Part shown: one piece after another, positions 1 through 9,115 of the stretch
How the letters are laid out: each line of letters starts with the position of its first letter
Position numbering within the stretch: position 1 is the stretch's first letter
DNA from: Stenotrophomonas sp. WZN-1
Lineage (GTDB): Bacteria > Pseudomonadota > Gammaproteobacteria > Xanthomonadales > Xanthomonadaceae
Direction: 5' to 3'
Length of the DNA stretch: 64,000 bases
Assembly: GCF_002192255.1 (NCBI RefSeq)
Contig: NZ_CP021768.1
Span: 1,568,001 to 1,632,000 of the forward strand
Made by a program: the position numbers and the translations under genes
Notes under the pieces: model-generated
Databases searched by the model: none
The model's input: the letters and a program-made list of their open reading frames with translations, nothing else
Told to the model about the DNA's origin: nothing

Positions 1-261
1 GGCCACGCGCTGCCAGGCGATCAGCCCATTGTCGGCGAGGTGATCGCTTTCGGCCTCGGTGACACTGAGGCTCGCCGCGCGGCCATCACGATCGATGAAG
101 GGCCGGAACCAGAGCCGGTGTTCATTGCAGGCGGTATTGCGGATGGCCACCGCCAACGGGCTCAGGCCGAAGCGGGGCGGCACATCGCAGGCTTCGGCGG
201 CCGCTGCGGACAGCGGTGCCGCAGCCAGCAGCAGACAGGCAGGCAAGAGCATCCGGCGCAT
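1..261 (-). CDS. Secreted protein, N-terminal part only
   Basis: The first 87 codons are visible; the 3' end lies beyond the left edge. The start at 261 follows an AGGAG about eight bases upstream. The product opens with a clear Sec signal peptide (MRRMLLPACLLLAAAPLSAA, cleavage near residue 21), followed by a short Cys-containing segment with no known catalytic motif. The last visible residues (LIAWQRVA) resemble the opening of DUF2272 proteins, but this is a tentative recall and too little is visible to assign a function. It lies downstream of nadC on the same strand with a 68-base gap. Confidence 0.75.
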   Translation of the reverse strand, partial: MRRMLLPACLLLAAAPLSAAAAEACDVPPRFGLSPLAVAIRNTACNEHRLWFRPFIDRDGRAASLSVTEAESDHLADNGLIAWQRVA

Positions 262-329
262 GCGCGGCTCCTGTGGGGGATGGCCGCAGCGTCGCAGCGC
301 CGTCGTGAACGCCGGGTGTGAGAACGGGG

Positions 330-1181
330 TCAGCCCGGCGGCGGGCCGAGCTTCAACGACAGATCGATGGCCTGCACGTGCTTGGTCAGGCCACCGATGG
401 AAATGCAGTCGACGCCATCCTCGGCGATCGAGCGCAGGCCGCCCAGGCCGACGCTGCCGGACACTTCCAGTGGAATGCGGCCGGCGGTGATGCGTACCGC
501 CTCGCGGCGCAGGTCAGGGCTGAAATCGTCCAGCAGGATGCGTTCGCAACCGGCTTCGAGCGCCTGGCGCAGCTGTGCCAGGTCCTCGACCTCGACCACC
601 AGCGGCAGCGAGGGCCATTGCCGGCGTGCGCCCGCCACGGCGGCGGCCAGCGAACCGGCAGCGCGGATGTGGTTTTCCTTCAGCATCACCGTGTCGTACA
701 GGCCGAAACGATGGTTCTCGCCACCGCCGCAGCGCACTGCGTACTTCTGCGCCAGGCGCAGGCCGGGCAGGGTCTTGCGGGTGTCGAGGATGCGCGTACC
801 GGTACCGGCCACCGCCGCCACGTAGCGGGCGGTGGTGGTCGCCGTACCGGACAGCGTCTGCAGGAAATTGAGCGAGGTGCGCTCGGCGCTGACCAGGCTG
901 CGGCTGCGCCCGTGCAGCAGGGCCAGCACGGTGCCTGCGGTGACGGCGTCGCCTTCGGAAACCTGCCAGTCGATGCGCACGTCCGGGTCGAGCGCGCGGT
1001 GGGTGGCGTCGAACCAGGGGCGGCCGGCAATCACCCCGTCCTGCTTGCACAGCAGGTAGGCGCTGTCGGCCTGGTCGGGAAGCAGGGCGGCGGTGACATC
1101 ACCGCTGCCCAGGTCCTCGGCCAGTGCACGCGCGACATCGGCGGCGACAACGGCCGCATCCGGCGTCGGCAGCGTGCTCAT
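330..1181 (-). CDS. nadC: Nicotinate-nucleotide pyrophosphorylase (carboxylating), NadC
   Basis: This 283-residue enzyme is the quinolinate phosphoribosyltransferase of de novo NAD synthesis. It converts quinolinate and PRPP to nicotinate mononucleotide, CO2 and pyrophosphate in the cytoplasm. Family residues are visible in order: AERTSLN around Arg101, DTRKT at 133-137, NHRFGLYD around 156-163, the catalytic LKENH at 167-171, and LEVSGSVG near the C terminus. Length fits the family. The start at 1181 is chosen because ATGA overlaps the stop of the Trm112-like gene upstream, so the two are probably translationally coupled. No regulator site was recognised. Confidence 0.95.
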   Translation of the reverse strand: MSTLPTPDAAVVAADVARALAEDLGSGDVTAALLPDQADSAYLLCKQDGVIAGRPWFDATHRALDPDVRIDWQVSEGDAVTAGTVLALLHGRSRSLVSAERTSLNFLQTLSGTATTTARYVAAVAGTGTRILDTRKTLPGLRLAQKYAVRCGGGENHRFGLYDTVMLKENHIRAAGSLAAAVAGARRQWPSLPLVVEVEDLAQLRQALEAGCERILLDDFSPDLRREAVRITAGRIPLEVSGSVGLGGLRSIAEDGVDCISIGGLTKHVQAIDLSLKLGPPPG

Positions 1182-1447
1182 GCGGCCGGGAAGTCGGCGA
1201 TCTGGGCGGTCGGGATGGCTTCTTCGGCCAGCAGCACCGGGATGCCGTCGTCGACGCGGAATACCTGCTTGCGGTCGCGGGTGACCAGCGCTTCGCGCAG
1301 CGGCTGCGCCAGCGGGTTGCCATCGGCCTTGTTCACCGCGCCGGCGGAAATGGCCTTGTTGAGGGCTTCCAGGCCCTTGCCATCCAGTAGGGACAGGGGC
1401 TGGCGGGTGTCCGGCGACACCAGCAGGTCGAGCAGCTTGCGATCCAT
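1178..1447 (-). CDS. Trm112/YcaR-like small protein
   Basis: An 89-residue protein beginning MDRKLLDLLVSPDTRQPL, the opening of the UPF0434/Trm112 family, and ending with the family pattern of an Arg-rich turn followed by DDGIPVLL. In many relatives the first segment carries a Cys pair that binds zinc; here the equivalent positions are Ser-Pro-Asp-Thr, so no zinc site is expected. Bacterial members are of uncertain role and eukaryotic Trm112 activates methyltransferases. It overlaps nadC by four bases and is divergent from purE, sharing a roughly 60-base intergenic region. Confidence 0.85.
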   Translation of the reverse strand: MDRKLLDLLVSPDTRQPLSLLDGKGLEALNKAISAGAVNKADGNPLAQPLREALVTRDRKQVFRVDDGIPVLLAEEAIPTAQIADFPAA

Positions 1448-1505
1448 GGTTCTTCGTCTTGCGTGGAAGATGGCTAGAATACGTCTTTAAGGCAGGTGAC
1501 GGCCA

Positions 1506-2009
1506 ATGACCCCCAACCCGATCGCGCCGCTTGTCGGCATCGTCATGGGTTCCCGTTCCGACTGGGAAACCATGCAGCACGCCGCCCAGAAGCTTGAAGC
1601 CCTGGGTGTTCCGTTCGAAGTGAAGGTGGTGTCCGCGCATCGGACGCCGGATGTGTTGTTCAGCTACGCCGAGCAGGCGGGCCCGCGTGGCCTGCGCGCG
1701 ATCATCGCCGGTGCCGGCGGGGCCGCCCACCTGCCGGGCATGATCGCCGCCAAGACCGCCGTGCCGGTATTGGGTGTGCCGGTGCAGTCCAAGGCCCTCA
1801 ACGGCATGGATTCGCTGCTGTCGATCGTGCAGATGCCGGCCGGCATTCCGGTCGCCACCTTCGCCATCGGCAATGCCGGCGCCTCCAACGCGGCGCTGTT
1901 CGCCGCCGCGATGCTGGCCAGTGACCAGCCGGCGATCGGCCAGGCGCTCGACGCGTTCCGCGCACGCCAGACCGAAGACGTGATGGCCCACGACGATCCG
2001 CGCCAATGA
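1506..2009 (+). CDS. purE: N5-CAIR mutase, PurE class I
   Basis: This 167-residue enzyme rearranges N5-carboxyaminoimidazole ribonucleotide to CAIR in purine synthesis, acting with PurK. Visible motifs are GSRSDW at 15-20 (phosphate binding), SAHRTPD at 43-49 with the catalytic His45, and [12 protein letters not shown] near residue 70. An AGGTGA lies six bases before the ATG. It overlaps purK by ATGA, the usual purEK arrangement. A TAGAAT at 1475-1480 could be a -10 element, but no good -35 partner was found. Confidence 0.97.
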   Translation: MTPNPIAPLVGIVMGSRSDWETMQHAAQKLEALGVPFEVKVVSAHRTPDVLFSYAEQAGPRGLRAIIAGAGGAAHLPGMIAAKTAVPVLGVPVQSKALNGMDSLLSIVQMPAGIPVATFAIGNAGASNAALFAAAMLASDQPAIGQALDAFRARQTEDVMAHDDPRQ

Positions 2010-3154
2010 GCCTGACCGTCGGCATCCTGGGCGGCGGCCAGCTCGCCCGCATGATGGTCCTGGCCGGTGCGCCGCTGGGACTGCGCTTCGAGCTTTACGA
2101 CCCGGCCGCTGACGCCTGTAGTGGCCCGCTGGCGCCGCTCACCGTCGGTGCCTTCGATGACCGCCAAGCCCTGGCGGACTTCGCCGCCAAGGTCGACGTG
2201 GTCACCTTCGATTTCGAGAACGTGCCTGCCGACAGTGCACAGTTCCTGGCCGACCGCGTGCCGGTCTATCCGCCGCCGGCTGCACTGGCCGTGGCCCAGG
2301 ACCGGTTGAGCGAGAAGACCCTGTTCCAGCAGCTGGGCATTCCGCTGCCGGCCTTCGCTGACATCCGCAGCCGTGACGAGCTGGCGGCGAAGGCTGCCGA
2401 GTTCGGTCTGCCGTGCATCCTCAAGACCCGCCGCCTGGGCTACGACGGCAAGGGCCAGTTCCGCCTGCGCAGCGAAGCCGACATCGATGCCGCGTGGGAC
2501 GCGCTGGGTGCGCAGGTCGAGCGCACCGGCCTGATCCTGGAAGGCTTCGTGGCCTTCCAGCGCGAGGTCAGCGTGGTCGCTGTGCGCGGCCGCGATGGCA
2601 GCTTCGAGGCGTGGCCGGTCACCGGCAACTGGCATGTCGAGGGCGTGCTGTCGGCCAGCGTGGCCCCGGCCGTGCTGTCCGACGCCGAGCAGCAGGCGGC
2701 GATCGGCTATGCCCGTCGCGTCGCCGAACACCTGCAATACGTCGGCGTGTTCGCGCTGGAACTGTTCTGCCGTGATGGTGAGCTGCTGGCCAACGAGATG
2801 GCACCGCGCGTGCACAACTCCGGCCACTGGACCATCGAAGGCAGCGAGACCTCGCAGTTCGAGAACCACCTGCGCGCCGTGCTGGGCCTGCCGCTGGGCA
2901 GCACCCGCATGCTCGGCCATGCCTGCATGCTGAACTGGCTGGGTCGGATGCCCGACCCGCTGCCGGTGCTGGCCCAGGCTAGCGGCCACTGGCATGACTA
3001 TGGCAAGGAAGCGCGCGCGGGCCGCAAGGTCGGCCACGCCACCCTGCGCGACGATGACGCCGCTGCACTCGCCGATGCGCTCGACCAGGTCGGGCTGGAG
3101 CTGGACCGCCAGGCCCAGGTGGCACCGGCGGTGCACGCGCTGCGAAACCGCTGA
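2006..3154 (+). CDS. purK: N5-carboxyaminoimidazole ribonucleotide synthase, PurK
   Basis: This 382-residue ATP-grasp ligase makes N5-CAIR from AIR, ATP and bicarbonate, supplying PurE. The N-terminal [11 protein letters not shown] identifies PurK. The ATP-grasp core shows [13 protein letters not shown] and the metal-binding [14 protein letters not shown] segment. Length is normal for the family. The start codon shares four bases with the purE stop, so the pair should be co-translated and act as a two-step module of inosinate biosynthesis. Confidence 0.97.
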   Translation: MSLTVGILGGGQLARMMVLAGAPLGLRFELYDPAADACSGPLAPLTVGAFDDRQALADFAAKVDVVTFDFENVPADSAQFLADRVPVYPPPAALAVAQDRLSEKTLFQQLGIPLPAFADIRSRDELAAKAAEFGLPCILKTRRLGYDGKGQFRLRSEADIDAAWDALGAQVERTGLILEGFVAFQREVSVVAVRGRDGSFEAWPVTGNWHVEGVLSASVAPAVLSDAEQQAAIGYARRVAEHLQYVGVFALELFCRDGELLANEMAPRVHNSGHWTIEGSETSQFENHLRAVLGLPLGSTRMLGHACMLNWLGRMPDPLPVLAQASGHWHDYGKEARAGRKVGHATLRDDDAAALADALDQVGLELDRQAQVAPAVHALRNR

Positions 3155-3279
3155 ACACGGGCGTGCCGGCGTGCTGCTGGCATACCCCTGTATGGCTGCA
3201 ACGGTGTGGCGCACCGGTGCAGCCATCGGCGCAACATTCCCGGTGGTAGCGTGGAGCTCCTTTCACAGGAGTCACGACC

Positions 3280-3621
3280 ATGCTCGACTGGAATGCCTAC
3301 CGCAAGGAACTGAAGGGCCGCATCGGTGAGATCGGCAAGCTCTCGCCCGACACGGTCAAGGGCTACGCCACCCTGTCCAATGCCGGTGCCCAGACCAACC
3401 ACCTTGATGCCAGGACCCGAGAGCTGATCGCGCTGGCGGTGGCGGTGACCACCCGCTGTGACGGCTGCATCACCGTGCATGTGGACGCGGCGCTGAAGCA
3501 TGGCGCCAGTCGCGAGGAAATCGCAGAGGCGCTGGGCGTGGCGGTGTCGCTCAACGCCGGCGCCGCGCTGGTGTATTCGGCACGGGTGATGGACGCCGTG
3601 GCCGCGCACGAGAGCGCGTGA
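3280..3621 (+). CDS. Carboxymuconolactone decarboxylase-family (AhpD-like) protein
   Basis: A 113-residue all-helical protein of the CMD/AhpD family. The redox signature is intact: Glu48 (TRELIALA), then Cys60-Asp-Gly-Cys63 with His67 four residues later (CDGCITVHVDA). In AhpD this arrangement supports disulphide exchange and peroxidase support, so a thiol antioxidant role is likely, although the substrate is unknown. An AGGAGT lies about ten bases upstream of the ATG. It is convergent with the superoxide dismutase gene and may be functionally related through oxidative stress, which is inference. Confidence 0.9.
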   Translation: MLDWNAYRKELKGRIGEIGKLSPDTVKGYATLSNAGAQTNHLDARTRELIALAVAVTTRCDGCITVHVDAALKHGASREEIAEALGVAVSLNAGAALVYSARVMDAVAAHESA

Positions 3622-3632
3622 TGCCACCGTGC

Positions 3633-3690
3633 CGCCGGGCATGGCCCGGCGTTACCGCGAGGGTGGGGTAGCGACGGGCCATGCCCAGCG
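3633..3690. repeat. Inverted pair of SMAG-like palindromes
   Basis: Two short palindromes face each other between the convergent AhpD-like and sod genes. The left one reads CGCCGGGC-atg-GCCCGGCG (3633-3651) followed by TTAC. The right one starts GTAG at 3668, then CGACGGGC-cat-GCCCAGCG to 3690. The right unit keeps the GTAG end expected of Stenotrophomonas SMAG repeats; the left has GTAA in the opposite orientation. Such dimers often form an mRNA hairpin and could protect or end both transcripts. Confidence 0.65.
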
Positions 3691-3697
3691 GATGTCC

Positions 3698-4276
3698 TCA
3701 GCGCAGCTGGCTCTCGGCGAATTCCCAGTTGACCATCTGCCAGAACGCGTCCAGATACCGGGCGCGATCGTTCTGGTGGTCGGTGTAGTAGGCGTGCTCC
3801 CAGACGTCGCAGCACAGCAGCGGAGTGCTGTCACCGGTCAGTGGCGTGCCGGCGTTGCGGGTGGCCTGGATGCCCAGCTGGCCACCCGGGTGCTGCACCA
3901 GCCACACCCAGCCCGAGCCGAACAGGCCCAGCGCGGTGCGGTTGAACTCCTCGCGCAGGCGCTGCGCGTCACCGAACTGGCGCTTCACCAGTTCACCCAG
4001 CCGGCCCTGCGGTTCGCCGCCGCCGCGCGGACGCAGGCACTGCCAGTAGAAGCCGTGGTTCCAGGCCTGGGCGGCGGCATCGAACAGCGAGCCCTGGGCA
4101 TGGCGGACGATCTCCTCCAGCGACGCTTCTTCCCACTCGGTGCCAAGGATGCCGGCATTGACGGCATCCACATAGGCGCGGTGGTGGCGGCCGTGATGCA
4201 GTTCCACGGTCTGCGCGGTCAGGTGGGGCTGCAGGGAGCCGGAGAGGTAGGGCAGGGCAGGCAATTCGACGGGCAT
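3698..4276 (-). CDS. sodB: Superoxide dismutase, iron type
   Basis: A 192-residue Fe/Mn superoxide dismutase that converts superoxide to oxygen and hydrogen peroxide. All four metal ligands align with E. coli SodB: His27, His74 (AWNHGFYW), Asp157 and His161 (DVWEHAYY). Gln70 in FDAAAQAWNH is the outer-sphere residue typical of the iron-type enzyme, although metal choice cannot be proved from sequence. It begins MPVELPALPY like SodB and has no signal peptide, so it is cytoplasmic. No strong Shine-Dalgarno was seen before the ATG. Confidence 0.93.
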   Translation of the reverse strand: MPVELPALPYLSGSLQPHLTAQTVELHHGRHHRAYVDAVNAGILGTEWEEASLEEIVRHAQGSLFDAAAQAWNHGFYWQCLRPRGGGEPQGRLGELVKRQFGDAQRLREEFNRTALGLFGSGWVWLVQHPGGQLGIQATRNAGTPLTGDSTPLLCCDVWEHAYYTDHQNDRARYLDAFWQMVNWEFAESQLR

Positions 4277-4396
4277 GGACAGGTTCGTGGCCAGGGGACG
4301 GCGGCAGCCGGTTCCATCCGCTTACAATGGCGGCTACCGTGGGCAGTCTAGCCGACCATCACGGTCGGTTTGTCCGGCGAAGCAAGGAGTGTGGTT

Positions 4397-4717
4397 GTGG
4401 CGGTAATGCAGCAAATCCAGGCCGAGGTCGATCGTTACCCGCTCGTGCTGTTCATGAAGGGCACCCCGCAGTACCCGATGTGCGGCTTTTCCAGCCGCGC
4501 CGTACAGGCATTGATGGCTGCCGGCGCCGTCACCCTGCGCACCGTCAACGTGCTCGAAGAACCGGAGATCCGCGCCAACCTGCCGCGCTTCTCCAACCTG
4601 CCGACCTTCCCGCAACTGTTCATCAACGGTGAGCTGATCGGCGGCTGCGACATCGTCATGGAACTGTTTGAATCCGGCGAGCTCAAGCGCATCGTCGAAG
4701 AGGCGACGCAGGGATGA
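4397..4717 (+). CDS. grxD: Monothiol glutaredoxin, Grx4/GrxD type
   Basis: A small cytoplasmic glutaredoxin with the single-Cys active site CGFS at residues 29-32. Family members bind a bridging [2Fe-2S] cluster with glutathione and deliver Fe-S clusters. The GTG at 4397 is chosen because AAGGAG ends seven bases upstream, giving 106 residues. An ATG at 4406 is possible but sits too far from that site. The glutathione-binding segment FPQLFINGELIGGCDI is present. The stop overlaps the start of the SDR gene by ATGA. Confidence 0.95.
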   Translation: MAVMQQIQAEVDRYPLVLFMKGTPQYPMCGFSSRAVQALMAAGAVTLRTVNVLEEPEIRANLPRFSNLPTFPQLFINGELIGGCDIVMELFESGELKRIVEEATQG

Positions 4718-5490
4718 ATGCCTGGCCGTCGACGTCACCGACTGACGGGGCGCTCGATGGCCGCCCGTTGCAGGACCGCGTGGTGCTGGTTGCCGGTGCT
4801 GGTGGCGGGCTGGGCAGTGCCGCGGCAGTTGCCGCTGCGGCAGCCGGGGCAACCGTGGTCCTGCTGGGGCGCAAGCCGCGCCGGCTGGATCGGGTCTATG
4901 CCCAGGTCCAGGCGGTCGGCCCGGAACCCCTGCTGTACCCGCTGGACCTGGAAGGCGCCGACCCCGATGACTATGCCGAACTGGCCCAGGCTCTGCAGCG
5001 CGAGCTGGGGCGGCTGGATGGCCTGCTGGTCTGCGCCGCGCATTTCCCCGGCCTGACCCCGTTCGAGCTGGCCGACCCGGCCAGTTTCGCTCGCGCGGTC
5101 CATGTCACCCTGACCGCCCCGGCCTGGCTGGCCCAGGCCTGCCTGCCGCTGCTGCGCCAGCGCGAGGATGCGGCGATGGTGTTTGCAGTGGATGCGCCCG
5201 AGCGGGTCGGACAGGCCTATTGGGGAGGGTATGGCGTGGCCCAGCATGGCCTGCGCGGCCTGATCACCAGTCTGCACGACGAACTTGGCCGCAGCCCGGT
5301 GCGCGTCAGTGGCCTGTACCCCGGCCCGCTGCGCACGGCGCTGCGCGCCCGTGCCTATTCCGTCGACCAGGACCCGGCCGCCCAAGGCCCGGAGGCCGCC
5401 GCCGCTGCGGCCGTGACCTTGCTGTCCAGCGCCGGGCATGCCTGGCGGGGCCGGATTCTCGACGCTGGTGAGGCGCCCCTGTCGGGATGA
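4714..5490 (+). CDS. SDR-family protein with altered active site (YciK-like)
   Basis: A 258-residue short-chain dehydrogenase/reductase fold. The NAD(P)-binding glycine motif GAGGGLG is intact at 28-34 and a CAAH segment replaces the usual NNAG. The catalytic YxxxK reads Tyr173-Gly-Val-Ala-Gln177, so the lysine is missing, and the region 13 residues before Tyr173, where the catalytic serine normally lies, reads Val-Asp-Ala. The protein aligns best by eye with E. coli YciK. It may be a weak or non-catalytic SDR. It overlaps grxD by four bases, suggesting co-expression. Confidence 0.85.
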   Translation: MNAWPSTSPTDGALDGRPLQDRVVLVAGAGGGLGSAAAVAAAAAGATVVLLGRKPRRLDRVYAQVQAVGPEPLLYPLDLEGADPDDYAELAQALQRELGRLDGLLVCAAHFPGLTPFELADPASFARAVHVTLTAPAWLAQACLPLLRQREDAAMVFAVDAPERVGQAYWGGYGVAQHGLRGLITSLHDELGRSPVRVSGLYPGPLRTALRARAYSVDQDPAAQGPEAAAAAAVTLLSSAGHAWRGRILDAGEAPLSG

Positions 5491-5580
5491 GGCCGGGGGA
5501 AAGGCGGAGTGAAGAACCCGTCACGATTGCGTTGCGATCCGGTGCCGTTTGTCGCACAACCGTCACATTGATGGCGTAGC

Positions 5581-5598
5581 GTGTTAATCTAGTGTTAA
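5581..5598 (+). promoter_or_regulatory. Direct repeat GTGTTAA upstream of TonB-dependent receptor
   Basis: GTGTTAA occurs at 5581-5587 and again at 5592-5598, spaced 11 bases start to start, about one helical turn. This sits some 125 bases upstream of the receptor start in an otherwise empty 230-base intergenic region. The spacing suits a regulator binding the same face of DNA, or AT-rich promoter elements. No convincing -35/-10 pair could be fixed. Confidence 0.3.
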
Positions 5599-5722
5599 CC
5601 GTTATGGCTGCCTTCAGCCAAGCGGTAGGGAACCCCAGATAACTCTCCGACCAGCCACCCGCAGGGCTGTTTGGATGCGCTTTTTTTCCGCCATCGCCAA
5701 CTCGCATCGAGGCTACCGAAAA

Positions 5723-8700
5723 ATGACCCACCCACTCCGGATGTCCAAGCTTACCCTTGGTCTCGTGGCTGCACTTGCTGCCGCTCCCGCCTTCGCCCAG
5801 AGCAGCACCTCCGCCGGTGTCGGCGGCCAGGTGATGTCCGCTGCAGGCCAGCCTGTTGCCGGCGCTGAAGTCACCATCACGCACACCGAGTCGGGCACTG
5901 TTTCGCGTGCCACCACCGATGCGTCGGGCCGCTACAACGCGCGCGGCCTGCGCGTGGGTGGTCCGTACACCATCACCATCACCAAGTCCGGTGAGGGCAC
6001 CAAGACCGAGGAAGGTGTCTACCTGAACCTGAACCAGGTCAACACCGTCAATGCCAACCTGGGCGGTGACCTTGCTGCGACCAACCTGGATGCGGTGAAC
6101 GTTGTCGCCACCGCCGGCGGCCTGGACCTGTTCAGCGCCAACAAGATGGGTACCGGTACCAACGTCACCCGCGAAACGATGGATGCGCTGCCGTCGGCCA
6201 GCCGCAACATCCAGGACTACGTCCGTCTCGACCCGCGCATCTCGCAGGTCAGCAAGGCGGACGGCGCGATCTCGGCGGGCGGCCAGAACACCCGTTACAA
6301 CGCCATCCGCATCGACGGCATCAGCGCCTCCGATCCGTTCGGCCTGGGCTCCAACAACCTGCCGACCGAGCGTCAGCCGGTCTCGATGGACGCCATCCAG
6401 GAAATCAACATCGACCTGGCCAACTACGACACCACCATCGCAGGTGGCACCGGTGCGGTGATCAATGCCGTGACCAAGTCGGGTACCAATGAATTCCACG
6501 GCACCGTGTACGGCTCCTACCGCGACAAGGACATGGTCCGTTCGCGCCTGGAAGGTGACCGCCAGGACTTCAACGGCTTCGAGGACGAGAAGACCTATGG
6601 CATGACCTTCGGCGGCCCGATCGTCAAGGACAAGCTGTTCTTCTTCACCAACTATGAAAAGTACGAGCGCTCGGCTGCCGGCGTCGCCCTGAGCGACACG
6701 CCGATCGGCCGTGGCACGATCACCCAGGATCAGATCACCAGCGTCCAGAACTTCCTGGGCAATCTGGGCTACGACCCGGGCAGCCTGTCGGCGCCGAACA
6801 GCAAGACCGAGATCGAAGAGTACGCGGTCAAGCTGGACTGGAACATCAACGAGAACCACCGTGCGGCCCTGCGCTACAACAAGATGGAGCAGAACGTCGT
6901 TCGCTTCCCGCAGGTCAGCAGCAGCGCCATCTCGCTGAGCAACTTCTGGTACCAGCAGCCGACCCAGTACGAAACCTGGATGGGCGAACTGTTCAGTGAC
7001 TGGTCCGAGAACTTCTCGACCGAGTTCAAGGTCTCGCACAAGGACTACTCGGCCAACCGCGTTCCGCTGGTCGACATGCCGCAGATCCGCATCAAGTCGG
7101 GCAACGATTCCCTGTACGTCGGTACCGAGCAGAACACCCACGTCAACATCGTCGAGTCGAAGGAACTGAGCGCCTTTGGTGCCGGTACCTGGTACATCGG
7201 TGACCACACCGTCAAGTTCGGCTTCGATTACTCGAAGAATGACCTGATGAACTTCTACGGCCGCAACCTCAACGGCGTGTACGAATTCAACAGCGTCAAC
7301 GATTTCCTGGCGGGCAAGGCTTCGCGCTACCAGCTGCGTGCGCCGCGCGCCGATGGCAGCCGCAGCGACATCCCGGCTGACTTCACCCTGAAGAACACCG
7401 GCGTGTTCGTGCAGGACACCTGGGCGATCAACTACAACCTGAACCTGATGTTCGGCGTGCGTATCGACATGCCTGACTTCAGCACCCAGCGCCTGTACAA
7501 CCCGCGCATCGAGCAGCTGTACGGCTTCAACAACACCAAGCTGGTCGACAAGAACCTGGTGCAGCCGCGCGTCGGCTTCAACTACACCTTCGACAGCGAG
7601 CGTCCGACCCAGCTGCGCGGTGGCGTGGGCCTGTTCGGCGGCGCCGCCCCGAACGTGTGGCTGGCAGGTGCCTACCAGAACACCGGCCTGAACTACATCG
7701 AGTACGACGAGCGCAGCATCCCGGCCGGTGCCTTCACGCCGGACGGCAACAACCCGTACATCCCGGCCGGTGGCCCGGCCTCGGCTCGCCAGAACGTCGA
7801 CATCATCGCGCCGGGCACCCGCCTGCCGTCGGTGTGGAAGGCCAACCTGGCGTTCGACCATGAGCTGCCGTGGTACGGCATCGTGGCGTCGGCTGAAGTG
7901 CTGTTCACCAAGGTCAAGGACGGCATCTACTTCGACCGTCTGGACGTGTCGGCTCCGACCGCCTTTGGTCAGGACGGCCGCGCGATCTACTGGAACGCCG
8001 CTGGCCGCAACCAGGCCAATACCCGAATCGACAAGGGTGTCGACTACGGTATGTCGACCGGTACGAAGGGGGCAGTTGATCGTGCCAACCGTCCGTCCGA
8101 TATGGGCGACGTGCTGGTCCTGCGCAACACCGACAAGGGCCGCGGTACCCAGGCCACCTTCTCGCTGGCCAAGCCGCTGACCGAGAACTGGGGCTGGTCG
8201 CTGGGTTACACCTACACCAAGTCGACCGAAGTCAGCCCGCTGTCCAGCTCGCAGAACACCTCGAACTGGAACAACACGCTGATCTTCAATGCCAACGAGA
8301 ACGTGGCCTACAACTCGCGTTACGCGATGAAGGACCGCATCACCGGCACCCTGGAGTGGAAGCACAACTTCTTCGGTGACAACGCCACCCGCATCGGCCT
8401 GTTCTACGAAGGCCGTTCGGGTCGTCCGTACAGCTACATCTTCTACAACGATGCCAACGGCGACGGCGCCGCCACCAACGACCTGTTCTACGTGCCGAAG
8501 GGTCCGGGTGACGTGCTGTTCACCGGCGGTGCCGCGATGGAGAAGCAGTTCTTCGACTGGCTGGCGCAGAACCCGGAACTCGATGCCTACCGTGGCAGCG
8601 TGGTCCCGGCCAACCGCCACCGTGCTTCGTGGGTCAACAGCTTCGACGTCCGCGTCAGCCAGGAATTCCCGGGCTTCATGAAGGGTCACAAGGGTGAAGT

Positions 8701-8944
8701 CGCCCTGGACATCATGAATGTCGGCAACCTGCTGAACAAGAAGTGGGGCCTGATCGACGACTACGGCTTCTACTCGACCCGTCGCGTTGCCAACTACGCG
8801 GGTATCGACCCGGCCACCGGCAAGTACGTGTACTCGTTCACCGGTTCGACCGACAACCCGTCGGTGCAGGAGAACAACAACGACAAGGGCAACACCGCCG
8901 TGTCGCGCTGGTCGATGCAGCTGACCCTGAAGTACAAGTTCTGA
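5723..8944 (+). CDS. Oar-like TonB-dependent receptor with carboxypeptidase-regulatory domain
   Basis: A very large outer-membrane receptor. After a signal peptide ending AAAPAFAQ comes a carboxypeptidase regulatory-like domain (GGQVMSAAGQPVAGAEVTIT, about residues 30-110), a plug domain (NIQDYVRLDPR, GQNTRYNAIRIDGI, VTKSGTNEFHG) and a beta-barrel ending in the C-terminal Phe needed for outer-membrane insertion (LTLKYKF). This architecture matches the Oar branch, thought to import peptides or large substrates using TonB-ExbB-ExbD energy. The ATG at 5723 gives 1073 residues. Starts at 5675 or 5741 are also in frame; 5723 is preferred because its leader looks like a normal signal peptide. The substrate is unknown. 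Confidence 0.92.
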   Translation: MTHPLRMSKLTLGLVAALAAAPAFAQSSTSAGVGGQVMSAAGQPVAGAEVTITHTESGTVSRATTDASGRYNARGLRVGGPYTITITKSGEGTKTEEGVYLNLNQVNTVNANLGGDLAATNLDAVNVVATAGGLDLFSANKMGTGTNVTRETMDALPSASRNIQDYVRLDPRISQVSKADGAISAGGQNTRYNAIRIDGISASDPFGLGSNNLPTERQPVSMDAIQEINIDLANYDTTIAGGTGAVINAVTKSGTNEFHGTVYGSYRDKDMVRSRLEGDRQDFNGFEDEKTYGMTFGGPIVKDKLFFFTNYEKYERSAAGVALSDTPIGRGTITQDQITSVQNFLGNLGYDPGSLSAPNSKTEIEEYAVKLDWNINENHRAALRYNKMEQNVVRFPQVSSSAISLSNFWYQQPTQYETWMGELFSDWSENFSTEFKVSHKDYSANRVPLVDMPQIRIKSGNDSLYVGTEQNTHVNIVESKELSAFGAGTWYIGDHTVKFGFDYSKNDLMNFYGRNLNGVYEFNSVNDFLAGKASRYQLRAPRADGSRSDIPADFTLKNTGVFVQDTWAINYNLNLMFGVRIDMPDFSTQRLYNPRIEQLYGFNNTKLVDKNLVQPRVGFNYTFDSERPTQLRGGVGLFGGAAPNVWLAGAYQNTGLNYIEYDERSIPAGAFTPDGNNPYIPAGGPASARQNVDIIAPGTRLPSVWKANLAFDHELPWYGIVASAEVLFTKVKDGIYFDRLDVSAPTAFGQDGRAIYWNAAGRNQANTRIDKGVDYGMSTGTKGAVDRANRPSDMGDVLVLRNTDKGRGTQATFSLAKPLTENWGWSLGYTYTKSTEVSPLSSSQNTSNWNNTLIFNANENVAYNSRYAMKDRITGTLEWKHNFFGDNATRIGLFYEGRSGRPYSYIFYNDANGDGAATNDLFYVPKGPGDVLFTGGAAMEKQFFDWLAQNPELDAYRGSVVPANRHRASWVNSFDVRVSQEFPGFMKGHKGEVALDIMNVGNLLNKKWGLIDDYGFYSTRRVANYAGIDPATGKYVYSFTGSTDNPSVQENNNDKGNTAVSRWSMQLTLKYKF

Positions 8945-8969
8945 TCCGTCAGAGCCTGAAGCAGTAAGT

Positions 8970-9000
8970 GGAAACGGCCGGGGAAACCCGGCCGCTTTCC
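8970..9000 (+). terminator. Terminator after the TonB-dependent receptor
   Basis: A perfect 8-bp GC stem, CGGCCGGG-gaaa-CCCGGCCG (8975-8994), extended by flanking GGAAA and TTTCC. It begins 26 bases after the receptor stop. The T tract is short (CTTTCC). Confidence 0.7.
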
Positions 9001-9115
9001 GTTCAGGCGAAAGTCCTTGCAGGGTGTCGGGCAAGGGCGTAGCATCCAGAAATGTGCGCGGTGCCAACGCCGCCGACGCGGTCCCGGAAAGGCGAACGCG
9101 GGCAGCACACATCCA

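Noticed and set aside
1664..3226. Minus-strand frame opposite purE and purK
   Set aside because: Antisense to two genes with intact catalytic motifs and coupled junctions.
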